Assembly: GCF_019264445.1 (NCBI RefSeq)
Contig: NZ_JAHVAB010000070.1
Coordinates: 1-32,925 of the forward strand
Direction: 5' to 3'
Length of the DNA: 32,925 nt
Source: Hydrogenophaga sp.
GTDB taxonomy: Bacteria; Pseudomonadota; Gammaproteobacteria; Burkholderiales; Burkholderiaceae_C
The stretch's first letter is position 1. The number at the start of each line of letters is the position of its first letter. This document shows, piece by piece, positions 10,676 through 20,944 of the stretch. The position numbers were made by a program, and so were the translations under genes. The notes under the pieces were generated by a model. The model was given only the letters and a program-made list of their open reading frames with translations. It made no database searches and was not told the origin of the DNA.

Positions 10676-10691
10676 CTGTTTTTGTGTACAG
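10676..10691 (+). promoter_or_regulatory. LexA (SOS) box
   Basis: CTGTTTTTGTGTACAG matches the CTGT-N8-ACAG consensus of gamma- and betaproteobacterial LexA sites exactly. The flanks extend the symmetry to 20 bp (CA before, TG after). It ends 10 bases before the radical SAM ATG at 10702. It also overlaps a possible -10 (TACAGT, 10687-10692), the usual place for repression. It lies 30 bases from the start of the divergent ABC operon. Confidence 0.75.
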
Positions 10692-10701
10692 TGGGTGGTC
10701 C

Positions 10702-11796
10702 ATGCGAAGCGTCCACATTCCCATCCAGGCCATCAAGGGGCGAGGCATCGCGCACCTGCAGCCGCACCGCTTCGCAAGCGACGCACGCGAAGCGTTTGAC
10801 GACGGCTGGGGCGCGCTGGACGACGCAGCGCAAGCGCGCGATGCCGCGCCGCCGCCCGCCACCGAGGTGCGCTGGGAAACGTGCAAGAGCGCGATCACCA
10901 GGAACGACTCGCCCGACGTGGGGTTTGCGCTGGGCCTCAACCCCTACCGCGGTTGCGAGCACGGCTGCGTGTACTGCTACGCACGGCCCACGCACAGCTA
11001 TCTCAACCTCTCGCCCGGGCTCGATTTCGAGACCCGGCTCATTGCCAAGCGCCACCTCGCTCAAGTGCTGCAGCGCGAGCTTGCCAGCCCCCGCCACGTG
11101 CCCGGTTTGCTGGCCATCGGCACCGTGACCGATGCGTACCAGCCCGTCGAGCGCGAGCTGCGCCTCACGCGCGAGGCGCTCGCGGTGCTGGCACAGGCCA
11201 GGCATCCGCTGGCCATCGTCACCAAAGGCAGCGGGGTGGAGCGCGACATCGACATTCTTGCGCCCATGGCCGCGCAGGGGCTGGCGGCGGTTTACGTGAC
11301 CATCACCACGCTGGACGCGAAGCTCGCGCGCGTGCTGGAGCCGCGCGCGGCCGCACCACACCGGCGCCTGCGCACCCTGCGCACGCTGGCCGAGGCGGGC
11401 ATCCCCGTGGGGGTGAGCGTGTCGCCGCAGATCCCGTTCATCAACGAGGACATGGAGCGCGTGCTGGAAGCGGCTTGGGAGGCCGGCGCGCGCCGCGCCT
11501 TCTACACGGTGCTGCGCCTGCCTTGGGAGCTGAGCCCGATGTTTCGCCAGTGGCTGGAGCAGCACTACCCCGACCGCGCCCAGCGCGTGATGGCGCGGGT
11601 GCAGGACATGCGCGGCGGCAAGGACTACGACGCCGACTTTGCCCAGCGCATGCGCGGCAGCGGCGTCTGGGCCGACCTGCTGCGACAGCGATTTGACAAA
11701 ACCTGCGCCCGCCTGGGTTACCACACCGAGCGCGAGCCGCTGGACACCTCGCAGTTCCGGCCGCAGGCCTTGCGCGCGCAGCAGGAGCTGTTCTGA
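10702..11796 (+). CDS. PA0069-family radical SAM protein
   Basis: A 364-residue protein with the radical SAM cluster motif C85-x3-C89-x2-C92 (within [13 protein letters not shown]). It has the Rad_SAM/SplB-like layout seen in the PA0069 family: a basic N-terminus, then [27 protein letters not shown] and PQIPFIND-like (PQIPFINED) segments. Distant similarity to spore photoproduct lyase has led to suggestions of a DNA-repair role, but the reaction is not established. The LexA box directly upstream supports a DNA-damage role. The ATG at 10702 is the first start after the box; upstream in-frame reading crosses the divergent gene. Confidence 0.9.
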   Translation: MRSVHIPIQAIKGRGIAHLQPHRFASDAREAFDDGWGALDDAAQARDAAPPPATEVRWETCKSAITRNDSPDVGFALGLNPYRGCEHGCVYCYARPTHSYLNLSPGLDFETRLIAKRHLAQVLQRELASPRHVPGLLAIGTVTDAYQPVERELRLTREALAVLAQARHPLAIVTKGSGVERDIDILAPMAAQGLAAVYVTITTLDAKLARVLEPRAAAPHRRLRTLRTLAEAGIPVGVSVSPQIPFINEDMERVLEAAWEAGARRAFYTVLRLPWELSPMFRQWLEQHYPDRAQRVMARVQDMRGGKDYDADFAQRMRGSGVWADLLRQRFDKTCARLGYHTEREPLDTSQFRPQALRAQQELF

Positions 11797-11800
11797 GGCC

Positions 11801-12256
11801 TCAGGCCATGAGCGCCAGGGCCTCTTCGCGCCAGAAGTGCAGGGCGGCGTAGTAGCCCTCCCAGACGCATCCGTTGCAGCCGCGCCCGCAGCAGGTCTCG
11901 GGCTCGGGCGGCGGCAGGCGCAGGGCAGTGTCCAGGGAAATGCCCTGGCGTTGTGCGAGGCCGCGCAGGTGGGCTACGAGCGCCCGCGCCGTGGCGAGTT
12001 CGGCCAGCGGCACGAGTGCCGGGTCGTGCCGCACGAAGCGGGGTTGCTCGCGCCCTTCAAACACCGCCACCTCGGCAAACATGGCCGCTGGCCGCACCCA
12101 CTGACCCCACCCGCCGTAGAGCGCGCGGTACAGCGTCATGCCCTGCAGGGTTTCGCTGCATCGCACGGTGTCCAGCACCTCGTACCAGCCGCCCTTGTAG
12201 TGACGGTACAGGCCGGTGGGCGTGGGGTGCAGCGGGGGCAGGTCGTCGTCGGTCAT
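11801..12256 (-). CDS. DUF1653 protein fused to an oxidoreductase-like (OXLD1) C-terminal motif
   Basis: A 151-residue protein with two parts. Residues about 14-75 fit DUF1653 (LYRHYKGGWYEVLD, then ETLQGMTLYRALYGG and WVRPAAMF). After a helical linker, residues about 115-145 carry PPPEPETCCGRGCNGCVWEGYY, a four-Cys motif like the short oxidoreductase-like domain of eukaryotic OXLD1. The Cys spacing suggests a metal or cluster site, but no activity is known. The stop lies four bases from that of the convergent radical SAM gene. It lies ten bases upstream of the thiC stop region and is not obviously coupled to thiC. Confidence 0.82.
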   Translation of the reverse strand: MTDDDLPPLHPTPTGLYRHYKGGWYEVLDTVRCSETLQGMTLYRALYGGWGQWVRPAAMFAEVAVFEGREQPRFVRHDPALVPLAELATARALVAHLRGLAQRQGISLDTALRLPPPEPETCCGRGCNGCVWEGYYAALHFWREEALALMA

Positions 12257-12265
12257 GGCGGGAGT

Positions 12266-14364
<2,099 letters not shown>

Positions 14365-14454
14365 AGGGCAAAGTGTATGCGGTCTGGTACCAGGCTTGAT
14401 GTTGGGTGCACACTGGGCACCATCGGCCAGCCTTGACCATGGAACCCGCCACAC

Positions 14455-15138
14455 ATGAGCCCGCTCACGCTTCACTTTCATCCGCTCTCCTCGTACTGCC
14501 ACAAGGTGCTGATTGCGCTGGATGAGCTGGGGGTTGAGGTGGATCGGCGCCTGCTCAACCTCGGCGACCCCGCCGAGCGGCAGGCCTTCCTGGCCTTGTG
14601 GCCCCTGGGCAAGATGCCGTTGCTGGTCGATCAGGGGCGCCCCATCCCCGAGACGAGCATCATCATCGAACACGTGCAGCGCCACCATGCGGCGGGCGCT
14701 GCGGTCCTCATTCCTGAGGATGCCGACGAGGCCCTTGCGGTGCGCGCGTGGGACCGCTTCTTTGATCTTTATGTGATGACACCCATGCAGGCCTGCACCG
14801 CCGACCTGTTGCGCGCCGAAGCCGACCGCGATGCGCTGGGCGTGGCGCGTGCCCACGAAGCTCTTTTGTCCGCGTATGGTGTGATCGAGCGCCAGCTGCA
14901 AGGACGCGAATGGGTGGCCAGCGACGCGTTCAGCATGGCCGATTGCGCAGCGGCGCCTGCCCTGTTTTACGCGGTGACTTACGTGCCCTTACCCGCCACC
15001 CACGAACGGCTGGCGGCCTACTTTGAGCGCCTGGTCCACCGCCCTTCGGTGGCGCGCACGATTGAAGAGGCCCGGCCCTTTTTCAAGTTCTACCCCGGGC
15101 GCGCTGGCTTGAATGCGCGTTTTCTGGAAGCCGCTTGA
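14455..15138 (+). CDS. glutathione S-transferase family protein
   Basis: A 227-residue cytosolic protein with the thioredoxin-fold N-terminal domain (about 1-80) and an all-helical C-terminal domain (about 95-205). HPLSSYCHKVLIALDE, the cis-Pro segment LGKMPLLVD and the glutathione-binding ETSIIIEH are visible. The C-terminal half carries FSMADCAAAPALFYA, the N-capping box of the family. The first active-site candidates are Ser/Tyr/Cys in SSYC. Substrate is unknown. It is divergent from thiC and precedes an MBL-fold hydrolase by 48 bp. Confidence 0.92.
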   Translation: MSPLTLHFHPLSSYCHKVLIALDELGVEVDRRLLNLGDPAERQAFLALWPLGKMPLLVDQGRPIPETSIIIEHVQRHHAAGAAVLIPEDADEALAVRAWDRFFDLYVMTPMQACTADLLRAEADRDALGVARAHEALLSAYGVIERQLQGREWVASDAFSMADCAAAPALFYAVTYVPLPATHERLAAYFERLVHRPSVARTIEEARPFFKFYPGRAGLNARFLEAA

Positions 15139-15186
15139 AACCACTTGATGCGCCGCAGGCCTGCGGCACTGACACAGGAACACAGG

Positions 15187-16308
15187 ATGAACAGTTTTGG
15201 CAAGCGCGCACAAGGCGAACGGCTGGAGCGCATGCGGGCGTCCGCGCTGTGGAACGGCGAGGGCTTTCGCAACCTGCACCCCATTGCGCCGGGGCTTCGC
15301 GACCTGAGCGTGCCCCGGCCCACGCTCAAGGAGTTTCTGGGCGCAGGCGACCGGCGCACACCCGCCGCGCCATTGCCCGCACACGACCCGCGCGAAGCCT
15401 GGAGCCAGCCGGCGCGCAGCGGCCTGCGGGCCACCTGGCTGGGGCATTCCACCGTGCTGATTGAAATCGACGGCCACCGCGTGCTGACCGACCCGGTGTG
15501 GGGCACGCGCGCCTCACCGTTTCGCCTGCTGGGCCCCAAGCGTTTTCAGCCGGTGCCGCTGCGGCTGCGGCAGATGCCCGAAGTGGACGTGGTGGTGATC
15601 TCTCACGACCACTACGACCACCTGGACTACCCGACCATCCGCGCACTGGCAAGGCACAGTGCCGTGCCCTTTGTCACCTCGCTCGGCGTGGGCGCCCACC
15701 TGCAGGCCTGGGGCGTGGCGCCCGAGCGCATCACCGAGCTCGACTGGTGGGAAAGCCACCGCGTGCCCGGCACGGGCCTGACCATCACGGCGGCGCCGTC
15801 GCAGCACTTTTCGGGGCGTGGTCTCAAAGACCGCAACGCCACCCTGTGGTCGTCCATGGTGGTGCAGTCCGAGCGCCACCGCGTGTTCTTCAGTGGCGAC
15901 ACGGGGTTGACCACCGAGTACGCCACCATCCGCGAGCGGCTCGGGCCGTTCGATCTCGTCATGCTCGAAGTGGGTGCCTTCCACCCTTCGTGGGGCGACA
16001 TCCACCTGGGCCCTTTGAACGCCCTGAAAGCGCACGCACTGCTGGGCGGCGGTGCGTTTCTGCCAGTGCATTGGGGCACGTTCAGCCTGGCCATGCACGC
16101 CTGGGACGAGCCCGCAGAAACCTTGCTGCAGGCTGCGCAAGGCGCGGGCACGCCGCTGCTCATGCCCCGGCTGGGCGAGGCGGTGGAGCCCGCCGCCCTG
16201 AGGCCGGTGGTGCCGTGGTGGCGCACGCTCGACACCTCACAACCGATGGCCCCAACGCCAAGCGAGCCTCGCTCGCTTGAGCGCGACCTCCCCTGGCCGC
16301 TGGACTGA
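15187..16308 (+). CDS. MBL-fold metallo-hydrolase (UlaG/NAPE-PLD-like)
   Basis: A 373-residue protein of the metallo-beta-lactamase superfamily. The zinc motif is H140-D-H142-Y-D144-H145 (ISHDHYDHLD), preceded by WLGHSTVLIEIDG and followed by FFSGDTG and a late His in PVHWGTF. The N-terminal 75 residues match the extension of NAPE-hydrolysing phospholipase D-like bacterial proteins. The substrate is not known. ATG 15187 is chosen over 15145 because AGGAA lies six bases upstream and the family begins near this point. The gene before it is a GST. Confidence 0.88.
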   Translation: MNSFGKRAQGERLERMRASALWNGEGFRNLHPIAPGLRDLSVPRPTLKEFLGAGDRRTPAAPLPAHDPREAWSQPARSGLRATWLGHSTVLIEIDGHRVLTDPVWGTRASPFRLLGPKRFQPVPLRLRQMPEVDVVVISHDHYDHLDYPTIRALARHSAVPFVTSLGVGAHLQAWGVAPERITELDWWESHRVPGTGLTITAAPSQHFSGRGLKDRNATLWSSMVVQSERHRVFFSGDTGLTTEYATIRERLGPFDLVMLEVGAFHPSWGDIHLGPLNALKAHALLGGGAFLPVHWGTFSLAMHAWDEPAETLLQAAQGAGTPLLMPRLGEAVEPAALRPVVPWWRTLDTSQPMAPTPSEPRSLERDLPWPLD

Positions 16309-16321
16309 ACGGAGCACACAC

Positions 16322-16930
16322 ATGAGCACGACCTTGCCCGGCCCCGATGGCCTTGAGCGCTGCCGCTGGTGTGCCGGTGCGCCCGGGTTTCTGGACTACC
16401 ACGACCGGGAGTGGGGCTTCCCGGTGGACGACGACCGCCGCCTGTTCGAGAAGCTGTGTCTGGAGAGCTTTCAGTCGGGCCTGAGCTGGCGCACCATCCT
16501 GGCCAAACGCGAGAACTTCCGGGCTGCCTTCGCGGGGTTTGAATTTCACCGCATGGCGCGCTTCACAGAAAGCGATGTGGCGCGCCTGCTCGACGACACG
16601 GGCATCGTGCGCCATCGCGGCAAGATCGAAGCGGTCATCCACAACGCCGCGTGTGCGCAGGAGCTGGTGCAGCGCGAGGGCTCTCTGGCCGCGTACTTCT
16701 GGCGCCACGAGCCGACCGCCGACGCGCTGGGCGTGCCGCAGACGGCGTCGACGTCGGCCGCGTCTGTCCAGTTGTCGAAAGACCTGAAGCGGCGGGGCTG
16801 GAAGTTTGTGGGCCCCACCACCGTGTTTGCCTTCATGCAGGCGATGGGCCTGATCAACGACCACGCAGAGCGCTGCGTGGTGCGCGCGCAAGCCGAGAAG
16901 GCCCGCCTGCGCTTCAAACGGCCGGGTTAG
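16322..16930 (+). CDS. tag: DNA-3-methyladenine glycosylase I
   Basis: A 202-residue base-excision repair enzyme that removes 3-methyladenine from DNA. It closely follows E. coli Tag: RCRWC near the start, YHDREWGFPV, LCLESFQSGLSWRTIL, RENFRAAF, GIVRHRGKIEAVI and the C-terminal KRRGWKFVGPTT ... GLINDHAERC. The zinc ligands Cys and His at both ends are retained. GGAG lies eight bases before the ATG at 16322. Its stop overlaps that of the convergent small hypothetical gene by four bases. Confidence 0.95.
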   Translation: MSTTLPGPDGLERCRWCAGAPGFLDYHDREWGFPVDDDRRLFEKLCLESFQSGLSWRTILAKRENFRAAFAGFEFHRMARFTESDVARLLDDTGIVRHRGKIEAVIHNAACAQELVQREGSLAAYFWRHEPTADALGVPQTASTSAASVQLSKDLKRRGWKFVGPTTVFAFMQAMGLINDHAERCVVRAQAEKARLRFKRPG

Positions 16931-17226
16931 ATCGGGTCGGCCAGCAGCTTGGAAATGGCCGCGATGTTGGCCGCGCTGGGCACCTGCGGCTTCATTTCGT
17001 CTTCTTCGGCGGTGGCGTTTTCGTGCGCCTGGATGGCATTGACCATGCTGTACTGGTCTTCCCAGGACAGCGTCTTGCCTTCGGGGCAGAGGTCGCGCAG
17101 GGTGCCGAACCAGTAGTAGCCGTCCTTGCCACCAAACAGCGTGTCGATACCGCCGGCATAGCCGTTTTTGAGCCCGTGGGCGGCCAGGATGAGCTTGAGC
17201 TTGTGGTGGGAGACGGAGTAGTGCAT
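16927..17226 (-). CDS. conserved hypothetical small protein
   Basis: A 99-residue soluble, mildly charged protein beginning MHYSVSHHKLKLILAAHGLKN and containing an aromatic segment GGKDGYYWFGTLRDLCPEG. No signal peptide, membrane segment or known motif is recognised. It is convergent with tag and divergent from the glycine-zipper gene. The frame is likely real because it fills the space exactly, ends at a stop shared in overlap with tag and has an ordinary residue composition. The function is unknown. Confidence 0.7.
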   Translation of the reverse strand: MHYSVSHHKLKLILAAHGLKNGYAGGIDTLFGGKDGYYWFGTLRDLCPEGKTLSWEDQYSMVNAIQAHENATAEEDEMKPQVPSAANIAAISKLLADPI

Positions 17227-17345
17227 GGAACAGGGTGCGGGTGGGGCGGGCCGCGATTCTACTGGCAGGGTGGGCTTGCCTACGTTTTGTCACACGTGGT
17301 TGCGCCAGCGGGGTTAGATTGCGGGCTTTCCAACAGGAGGCTTCT

Positions 17346-17897
17346 ATGGACAAGTCAATGATGAAGGGTGTGGCCATCGGCGGTCTCGCCATGGTGGTGC
17401 TGGGTGCCGGCGCGGTGGGCGGTTACAAGACCTTCACAAAGCCCACGTTTGCCGATGTGGTGGCGGTCAAGGAGGTCACGCAGACGGTCGTGACGCCGCG
17501 CGAGCAGTGCGAGAACGTGGCGGTGCAGCGCCAGGCGCCGGTGAAGGACCAGAACCGCATTGCCGGCACGGTGATCGGCGGCGTGGCCGGCGGCCTGCTG
17601 GGCAGCACGATTGGCGGCGGCAGCGGCAAGACGCTGGCGACCGTGGCCGGTGCGGCGGCGGGCGGCTACGCCGGCAACCAGGTGCAGAAGAACATGCAGC
17701 AGAAGGACACGGTCACGACGACCGAGCAACGTTGCCGCACGGTGAACGAAAAGTCACAAAAGGTGATGGGTTACGACGTCACTTACCGGCTCGAGGGCAA
17801 GGACGGCACGGTGCGCACCACCTTCAAGCCGGGCGCCACGCTGCCGGTGAAGGACGGCCAGGTGGTCACCACGCCGCCGGCCGAAGCAAAGTCCTGA
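17346..17897 (+). CDS. glycine-zipper 2TM domain envelope protein
   Basis: A 183-residue protein with an N-terminal hydrophobic segment (about 7-26, signal anchor or signal peptide). A glycine-zipper follows at about residues 72-110 (GTVIGGVAGGLLGSTIGGGSG then AGAAAGGYAGNQVQ), and a soluble C-terminus resembles the SlyB/Rick_17kDa group. Two Cys (in EQCEN and QRCRT) could form a disulfide. Such proteins sit in or near the outer membrane and are often stress-linked. AGGAGG seven bases upstream fixes the ATG at 17346. It is convergent with the MscS gene, with the two stops directly abutting. Confidence 0.85.
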   Translation: MDKSMMKGVAIGGLAMVVLGAGAVGGYKTFTKPTFADVVAVKEVTQTVVTPREQCENVAVQRQAPVKDQNRIAGTVIGGVAGGLLGSTIGGGSGKTLATVAGAAAGGYAGNQVQKNMQQKDTVTTTEQRCRTVNEKSQKVMGYDVTYRLEGKDGTVRTTFKPGATLPVKDGQVVTTPPAEAKS

Positions 17898-18473
17898 TCA
17901 GTCCAGCAGCGAGCGCACCACCGATTCGCGCGTGCGCAGACGCGTGGTGCGCTGAAAGAACAGGCTGTTGGGCACGCGCAGGTACGAGGGCTCGGCGTCG
18001 GGCCCGGTGTCCTCGCGCAGCGTGGTGTAGATGAGGTTGATGTCCATCACCTCGCCTGCGAGCCCCGGTTTGTCACCGCCTTCGAGCAGCTCGATGCGGT
18101 CGCGCAGGCCAAAAGGGCGCGAGGTGAAGATCAGCACCGCGCAGAAGATGTTGGAGAGCACGCTCCACGCGGCAAAGAAGGCGATGGCACCCACCGCGGC
18201 AAAGCCGGTGAACGCGGTCCAGATCACCATGCCGGACACGCCCACACGGTCCAGCGCCAGCAGCAGGGCCGCGCCCAGCAACAGAAACGTGACCACCCGA
18301 CGGCCGCCGATCGCGAATTCCAGCGGCAGTTGCTTGTCTTCCGAAATGCGGTTGATCAGCCGGTGCAGCATCGAGCGCAGCAGCAGCGCGACGAAGACGA
18401 TCAGCGCGATCTGCAGGGCGATGGTGATGACATCGATGAACGGGTGGGCGTAGTCGGGGAGAAAGTCTTTCAT
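17898..18473 (-). CDS. small MscS-type mechanosensitive ion channel
   Basis: A 191-residue inner-membrane protein with three or so hydrophobic helices (about 15-38, 58-78 and 82-118). The pore-helix-like stretch FTGFAAVGAIAFFAAWSVLSNIFCAVLIF leads into a beta domain starting RPFGLRDRIEL. This order is that of the MscS core, reduced to its minimum and lacking the large C-terminal vestibule of E. coli MscS. It is expected to relieve osmotic downshock, but it could instead act in signalling. GATAAGCT upstream is a weak -10 candidate. Confidence 0.87.
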   Translation of the reverse strand: MKDFLPDYAHPFIDVITIALQIALIVFVALLLRSMLHRLINRISEDKQLPLEFAIGGRRVVTFLLLGAALLLALDRVGVSGMVIWTAFTGFAAVGAIAFFAAWSVLSNIFCAVLIFTSRPFGLRDRIELLEGGDKPGLAGEVMDINLIYTTLREDTGPDAEPSYLRVPNSLFFQRTTRLRTRESVVRSLLD

Positions 18474-18553
18474 GGGGCAGGCGTGGCGGGTGCAAAGGGG
18501 CCTAGCTTATCGGGCTCGCCCACGGTGCACCCTCGGTGCGCGGCCTGGGTGCC

Positions 18554-20944
18554 TCAGCCGCTCGCGGCCCGCAGCACCTCTTCGGCGGTGGCGGGTGCAT
18601 TCATCATCCCGGGCTGACCGCCGGCCTGGCCCACCGCGTCGCGCAGCGCCTCGAACACGCTGATGGCCAGCATGAAAGGCGGCTCGCCCACGGCCTTGCT
18701 GCCGTGCACGTTGTCCTCGCGGTTGGGCTCGGGCCAGAGGTCGACCTTGAAGTGCTCGGGGATGTCGCCCGTGGCAGGGATCTTGTAGGTGCTGGGTGCG
18801 TGCGTGGCCAGCGTGCCCTTGCCGTTCCACACCAGCTGCTCGGTGGTGAGCCAGCCCATGCCCTGCACGAAACCGCCTTCGATCTGGCCGACGTCGATGG
18901 CCGGGTTGATGCTGCGGCCCACGTCGTGGAGGATGTCGACCTTGAGCACGCGGCTCTCGCCGGTGAGCGTGTCGATGGCCACTTCGGTCACGGCCGCGCC
19001 GTACGAGAAGTAGTAGAACGGCCGCCCCGTGAGCGTGGTCTTGTCATAGTGGATCTTGGGCGTGCGGTAGAAGCCGTCGCTCCAGAGCTGGATGCGGTTG
19101 GCGTAGGCCGCGTGCACCACGTCGTTGAAGCTGCGCGTGGTCTTGGGTGTGATCACCTGCCCGCCCTCGAAACGCACCGCGCCAGCGCCGCAGCCATCCA
19201 GCCCGGACACGAATGCCGCCAGGTTGTCGCGCACATGGCGCGCGGCAAACTGGGCCGCGCGGCCGTTGAGGTCGGTGCCGCTGGAGGCGGCGGTGGCGCT
19301 GGCGTTGGGCACCTTGCTGGTGTCGGCGGCGGTGGAGAGCACGCGCTCGAAAGGCACGCCAAGCTCGTCGGCCACGATGGCGGCCACCTTGGTGTTGAGG
19401 CCCTGGCCCATTTCGGTGCCGCCGTGGTTCACCTGCACGCTGCCGTCGGTGTACACATGCACGAGTGCACCGGCCTGGTTGAACAGCGTGGCCGTGAAGC
19501 TGATGCCGAACTTGACCGGCGTGAGCGAGATGCCTTTCTTGATGACAGGGCTCCTGGCGTTCCAGGCCGCGATCTGCTCGCGCCGCTGGCGGTACTGGCT
19601 GGTCTGCGCGAGCGTGGTCATCAGCGGTTCGAGGATGTTGTCCTCCACCGTCATCTGGTAGTGGGTGACGTTGCGGGTCTCGATGCCGTAGAGGTTGCGC
19701 AGGCGCACATCCAGCGGGTCGAGCCCCAGCGTGTGCGCGATGTCGCTGAGGATGCGCTCGATCACGATCACACCCTGCGGGCCGCCAAAGCCACGGAAGG
19801 CGGTGTGGCTCTGCGTGTTGGTCTTGCAGCGGTAGCTGGAGATCGACACGTCTTCCAGGAAGTAGGCGTTGTCGGCGTGGAAGATGGCGCGGTCGGCCAC
19901 GGGGCCAGAGAGGTCGGCGCTGAAGCCGCAGTTGGCCAGCATCTCCAGGTCGAGGCCGCAGAGCAGGCCGCTGTCGTCAAAGCCCACGCGGTAGTGGTAC
20001 GCAAACGGGTGGCGCTTGCCGGTGATCATGAAGTCGTCGTCGCGGTCCAGGCGCAGCTTGACGGCGCACTGCAGCTTGCGCGCGGCCACGGCCGCCCACA
20101 CCGCCAGGTGCCCGGCCTGCGTTTCCTTGCCGCCAAAGCCGCCGCCCATGCGCCGGCACTCGACCGTGACGGCGTGGTTGTGGATGCCCAGCGCGTGCGA
20201 CACCCAGTGCTGCACCTCGCCCGGGTGCTGGGTGCTGGAGTAGATCCACCACTGGTTCTGTTCCAGCGGCAGCGCGTAGGCGATCTGGCCTTCGAGGTAG
20301 AAATGCTCCTGGCCACCGACCTCGAACGTGCCTTCGAGCTGGTGCGGGGCGCGGGCCAGCGCGGCGGCAGCGTTGCCCCGCTTCACATGCACCGGCGGCA
20401 GCACGTAGCTTTGCAGCGCATGGGCCTCGTGCACCGAGAGCACGGCGGGCAGGGGCTCGATGTCGAGCTTGACCAGGCGCGCGGCGCGGCGCGCGGTCAT
20501 CACGTCATCGGCCACCACCACCGCCACCACCTGGCCGGTGAACTGCACGGTGTCGCTGGCGAACACAGGTTCGTCGTGGGCAAAGGCGGCCAGCGTCGGG
20601 TCGCCCGGGATGTCGGCCGCGCCGAACACGCCGCGCACGCCGGGCATGGCGAGGGCGGCCGATGTGTCCATGCCGCGCAGCCGGCCGTGCGGCACGTTCG
20701 AGCACACGGGGGCGGCGTGCAGCGTGCCGCGCACTTCGGGGATGTCGTCGATGTAGGTGGCGGCGCCCGCCACTTGGGCGCGTGCGCTTTCGTGGAAGCG
20801 CGAGACGCCGGCGGCGCGGGTGTCGGTTTGGGCTGAACTTGTCGAAGCCGTGGCCGACAGGTGGGCCGGCCCTTCGACAGGCTCAGGGCGAACGGTCTGT
20901 TTGGGCTCAGGGCGAACGGTGTCGTTCTGGTCGCGCGCGTTCAT
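18554..20944 (-). CDS. xdhB: xanthine dehydrogenase large (molybdopterin-binding) subunit
   Basis: A 796-residue molybdenum subunit that oxidises hypoxanthine and xanthine to urate. Visible family motifs include GGGFGGKETQ (molybdopterin binding), SHTAFRGFGGPQG with the substrate-orienting Arg, GTEMGQGLNTK, and KAVGEPPFML with the catalytic Glu. Length is about 25-30 residues over the usual bacterial size. The excess is at residues 9-39, where a dispersed repeat is translated in frame (TVRPEPKQTVRPEPVEG ... ATASTSSAQT). The normal domain starts at about residue 45 (AGVSRFHESARAQVAG). The start overlaps the xdhA stop as ATGA. No xdhC chaperone gene follows in the window; the MscS gene is next. 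Confidence 0.95.
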   Translation of the reverse strand: MNARDQNDTVRPEPKQTVRPEPVEGPAHLSATASTSSAQTDTRAAGVSRFHESARAQVAGAATYIDDIPEVRGTLHAAPVCSNVPHGRLRGMDTSAALAMPGVRGVFGAADIPGDPTLAAFAHDEPVFASDTVQFTGQVVAVVVADDVMTARRAARLVKLDIEPLPAVLSVHEAHALQSYVLPPVHVKRGNAAAALARAPHQLEGTFEVGGQEHFYLEGQIAYALPLEQNQWWIYSSTQHPGEVQHWVSHALGIHNHAVTVECRRMGGGFGGKETQAGHLAVWAAVAARKLQCAVKLRLDRDDDFMITGKRHPFAYHYRVGFDDSGLLCGLDLEMLANCGFSADLSGPVADRAIFHADNAYFLEDVSISSYRCKTNTQSHTAFRGFGGPQGVIVIERILSDIAHTLGLDPLDVRLRNLYGIETRNVTHYQMTVEDNILEPLMTTLAQTSQYRQRREQIAAWNARSPVIKKGISLTPVKFGISFTATLFNQAGALVHVYTDGSVQVNHGGTEMGQGLNTKVAAIVADELGVPFERVLSTAADTSKVPNASATAASSGTDLNGRAAQFAARHVRDNLAAFVSGLDGCGAGAVRFEGGQVITPKTTRSFNDVVHAAYANRIQLWSDGFYRTPKIHYDKTTLTGRPFYYFSYGAAVTEVAIDTLTGESRVLKVDILHDVGRSINPAIDVGQIEGGFVQGMGWLTTEQLVWNGKGTLATHAPSTYKIPATGDIPEHFKVDLWPEPNREDNVHGSKAVGEPPFMLAISVFEALRDAVGQAGGQPGMMNAPATAEEVLRAASG
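20830..20920. repeat. dispersed repeat translated in frame within xdhB
   Basis: CTGAACTTGTCGAAG at about 20832-20846 is the inverted partner of CTTCGACAGGCTCAG at 20872-20886. A 17-bp unit, GGCTCAGGGCGAACGGT, occurs twice (20880-20896 and 20904-20920). The motif CTTCGACAGGCTCAGGGCGA is one I remember as a very common intergenic repeat of many beta- and gammaproteobacteria. Here it supplies codons 9-39 of xdhB without breaking the frame. Confidence 0.8.

Noticed and set aside
15152..15167. Perfect 16-bp palindrome GCCGCAGGCCTGCGGC between the GST and MBL genes
   Set aside because: It has no loop and no T run, and perfect short GC palindromes are expected now and then in such DNA. No specific role is supported.
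17227..17345. Promoter of the glycine-zipper gene (TAGATT near 17315)
   Set aside because: No -35 at acceptable spacing was found, so the hexamer alone is not enough.
18474..18553. GCACC-CTC-GGTGC inverted repeat between mscS and xdhB
   Set aside because: It has a five-base stem without a T tract, too weak to call a terminator or operator.
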